NCBI RefSeq assembly: GCF_036429475.1
Contig: NZ_CP144125.1
Coordinates: 2,480,001 to 2,544,000 of the forward strand
Length of the DNA: 64,000 nucleotides
Direction of reading: 5' to 3'
From: Halalkalicoccus sp. CGA53
GTDB taxonomy: Archaea; Halobacteriota; Halobacteria; Halobacteriales; Halalkalicoccaceae
Made by a program: the position numbers and the translations under genes. The notes beneath the pieces were generated by a model. It worked only from the letters and a program-made list of their open reading frames with translations. It was not told where the DNA came from and did no database searches. The stretch's first letter is position 1. Every line of letters starts with the position of its first letter. Positions 62,609-64,000 of the stretch are shown piece by piece.

Positions 62609-62745
62609 TTATTCTATCGTGATGACGACATTGGCCGTTTTGTGCCCGTGTTCGACGTATCTGTGTGCTTCGGCGCTCCATTTCAAGGAATTGCGTCTGT
62701 CGATAAACGTCGTAGCTCCACCGCTTCGAGGAGTTCTGTGAGCAA
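62609..62745 (-). pseudogene. Fragment of a zinc-type dehydrogenase/quinone reductase
   Basis: The last 31 residues read FIDRRNSLKWSAEAHRYVEH then GHKTANVVITIE, the C-terminal end of medium-chain dehydrogenases. Upstream, TELLEAVELRR continues it in another frame, so a frameshift lies near 62715. The rest of the enzyme is missing. Confidence 0.5.
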
Positions 62746-62839
62746 TCACGGACAACGACGAGCAAGGTGTGGATGATCTCGTGCAGGAAATAGACCACTC
62801 TTCGTTCACTAACGGCTGAGACCAACGTGCAAAGCCGAG

Positions 62840-63535
62840 TGTGATTGGTCGAGTTAACAGCTATGGCACGGGTGGTGTTACTGGGAGAGCGCTCCCGGTC
62901 GATGATCACGCCGGAACCGTTCGTCCGGTGGCCCATTCGGTCGGAGATGGTGGTGAGGGATACCACCGGCATTATCACCCAGTGAGGATCGAAAGGACCT
63001 CGACGGTGGACAGATTGCGGACGCGACCAGACGTCCAGGAGAGCGGAGCTCTCGTGCGGCCAATCAGAACGCGGAACCCTCTGAGGACGGTGAAGCCGAC
63101 AGGGATCGCGCTCGCCGAGACCGATATCGCGATGAACGGCGAGCGGACTTGTCTGTATACTGCAATATACGCCGGCACCGAGATGATCCTCGATGTCGCG
63201 CTACTCGGTCGACATACCACCGATCCGGCAGCCGTGTTCGTGTCTCGACTCACAGAGAAACACGATCTCTCCGATGCCCACTTCTCGTCTATCAGTTCGG
63301 ATATCGAGCTTCAACCACCTGCTCAGGTGTGGACTGTCGACTCGACTATACCGACCGACACCTCGTTGAAAGTGGGGTCGGATCCTCACAGTCCGAGTCG
63401 ACCGCTTCCAGAGTTCGTGGGTGGATATCGAGGCAAGCGTGCGACAGAGAATTGAACGGCTCGTGCATTAGTCCGAGTGCCGAAGCCGCATCGATCACTC
63501 GATGGACGAGCACCAACCGAGGTGGTGTGTAACCA
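62840..63535 (+). pseudogene. Frameshifted IS6-like transposase remnant
   Basis: Pieces of a DDE transposase occur in all three frames. They are IALAETDIAMNGERTCLYTA and DPAAVFVSRLTEKHDLSDAH (catalytic core), then RLDYTDRHLVE (frame change), then VRVDRFQSSWVDIEASVRQ, and finally RSLDGRAPTEVV near 63500. Their order matches IS6-family haloarchaeal transposases. At least two frameshifts and a lost start make it inactive. Confidence 0.6.
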
Positions 63536-63680
63536 GACTGTGCTCCGCTAGCGAATCGATTTTTGTGGGGGTATGGCTATCGTTTCGTGTGAATGTAGGT
63601 CACCAACGATCGAAGGCGCCACCGACTTTATACTAGTCAGTACAGCTAATGAGACATTCGGCTCTCTCCCACTTAAATCT
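63536..63680. other. Intergenic region
   Basis: Contains an AT-rich TTTATACTAG near 63628, probably a promoter for the 36-aa frame. Nothing else was seen. Confidence 0.3.
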
Positions 63681-63791
63681 ATGTCAGACACCCCCGACGA
63701 TCTCAGTTCGACACCGGTCTCTTCCTGTTGGTTCTCGATCCGCTATCCGTTCACCCCGTCACCCGAAGTGGCCTCGGTGGGGTTCTCATAG
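63681..63791 (+). CDS. Possible 36-aa peptide truncated by an inverted-repeat element
   Basis: Reads MSDTPDDLSSTPVSSCWFSI, ending SVGFS. A promoter-like TTTATACTAG lies upstream. Its TAG stop is part of the left repeat of the element at 63785, so the gene may once have been longer. Low confidence because of size and Ser/Pro bias. Confidence 0.3.
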   Translation: MSDTPDDLSSTPVSSCWFSIRYPFTPSPEVASVGFS

Positions 63792-63890
63792 GGATCATCG
63801 TAGAAGTTCATACTTTCTCGAACGCGAATCGAGCGACGTCGGTGGCGTGTAAGCCTGGGAGATCCAGTCGGCTACGACGATCCCTATCAG
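63785..63890. mobile_element. MITE-like inverted-repeat element, copy 2 (106 bp)
   Basis: The right end (63873-63890) is, in reverse complement, identical over 18 bp to the left end of copy 1, CTGATAGGGATCGTCGTA. The left end CTCATAGGGATCATCGTA differs by two bases. The interior aligns along its length with copy 1, including GCGACGTCGGTG. No transposase inside. Stops of both flanking frames fall in the repeats. Confidence 0.65.
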
Positions 63891-64000
63891 TATCCATCTG
63901 TCGATCGATGTCCTCCCACGTCTCCGGCGTATCGTCCGAGCGTCCCCCACTCGACGGTGTCCCCCGCACCGACGATCACTCTCGTACGGACGGTCACAAT
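63887..64000 (-). CDS. C-terminal end of an unknown protein (cut by window edge)
   Basis: Thirty-seven codons reading IVTVRTRVIVGAGDTVEWGT, then LGRYAGDVGGHRSTDGY, ending at TGA (63887-63889). The stop is provided by the right repeat of the inverted-repeat element. Beta-rich composition; identity cannot be told from this piece. Confidence 0.35.
   Translation of the reverse strand: MVTVRTRVIVGAGDTVEWGTLGRYAGDVGGHRSTDGY

Noticed and set aside
1-64000. CRISPR array, rRNA genes, replication origin (orc1/cdc6) or intact IS
   Set aside because: No regularly spaced direct repeats, no rRNA-like stretches, no Orc1 gene and no intact transposase frame were seen.

Overview
The window is a chromosomal segment of a haloarchaeon (class Halobacteria). 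It is GC-rich with strongly GC-biased third codon positions, its proteins are acidic, and its genes are archaeal: topoisomerase VI, GatA/GatC, proteasome beta, mevalonate kinase plus isopentenyl phosphate kinase, archaeal RNase J, Trm5, diphthine synthase, and the L11/L1/L10/L12 ribosomal genes. Many genes are leaderless, with TATA-like boxes 20-30 nt before the start. The genus cannot be fixed from the sequence.

Layout. 0-25 kb is mostly core: the gyrB 5' end (minus) facing top6B-top6A, thiM, a YqeC-like gene, HTH regulators, a GCS2-like ligase, proteasome beta, a CBS-HTH regulator, gatC-gatA, then mvk-ipk and rnj-idsA. Four unrelated minus-strand genes (an RraA-like protein, a 94-aa protein, an MFS carrier, a GNAT acetyltransferase) separate ipk from rnj. 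25.1-31.7 kb is accessory. It holds a hairpin next to a G-quadruplex motif, a 40-aa zinc-finger protein, an extremely acidic Tat lipoprotein, a 104-bp inverted-repeat element, a BNR-repeat protein, and a provirus remnant lying against the 3' end of tRNA-Glu. The remnant includes a tail-spike protein with a zinc-peptidase domain. 31.8-45.5 kb is metabolic: fused beta-oxidation enzyme, acyl-CoA dehydrogenase, DNA glycosylase, a RimK-type ligase divergent from an AstE-like hydrolase, sdhCDBA, acetamidase and an amidohydrolase.

45.6-49.5 kb is a second accessory patch between a degenerate tRNA-like sequence and tRNA-Thr(CGU). It carries a membrane-anchored methyltransferase, a metzincin-like protease, and a gene with a broken paralogous copy 2 kb away. 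49.6-62.5 kb returns to core: trm5, dphB, VanZ, Usp, VOC, PAP2, NhaC, an Obg/DRG GTPase, rpl11, and rpl1-rpl10-rpl12 with a probable L1-binding leader, then a TctA-like permease. 62.5-64 kb is a decay zone: a dehydrogenase fragment, a frameshifted IS6-like transposase, and a second copy of the inverted-repeat element.

Functional links. mvk, ipk and idsA supply archaeal lipid precursors. sdhCDBA is a complete complex II operon. rpl1-rpl10-rpl12 looks autoregulated. The RimK-like ligase and AstE-like hydrolase could be an amino-acid addition/removal pair. The most unusual items are the tail spike with zinc-peptidase domain, the paired inverted-repeat elements that supply stop codons to flanking genes, the hairpin plus G-quadruplex, and the tRNA-bounded island with a metzincin and a membrane methyltransferase.
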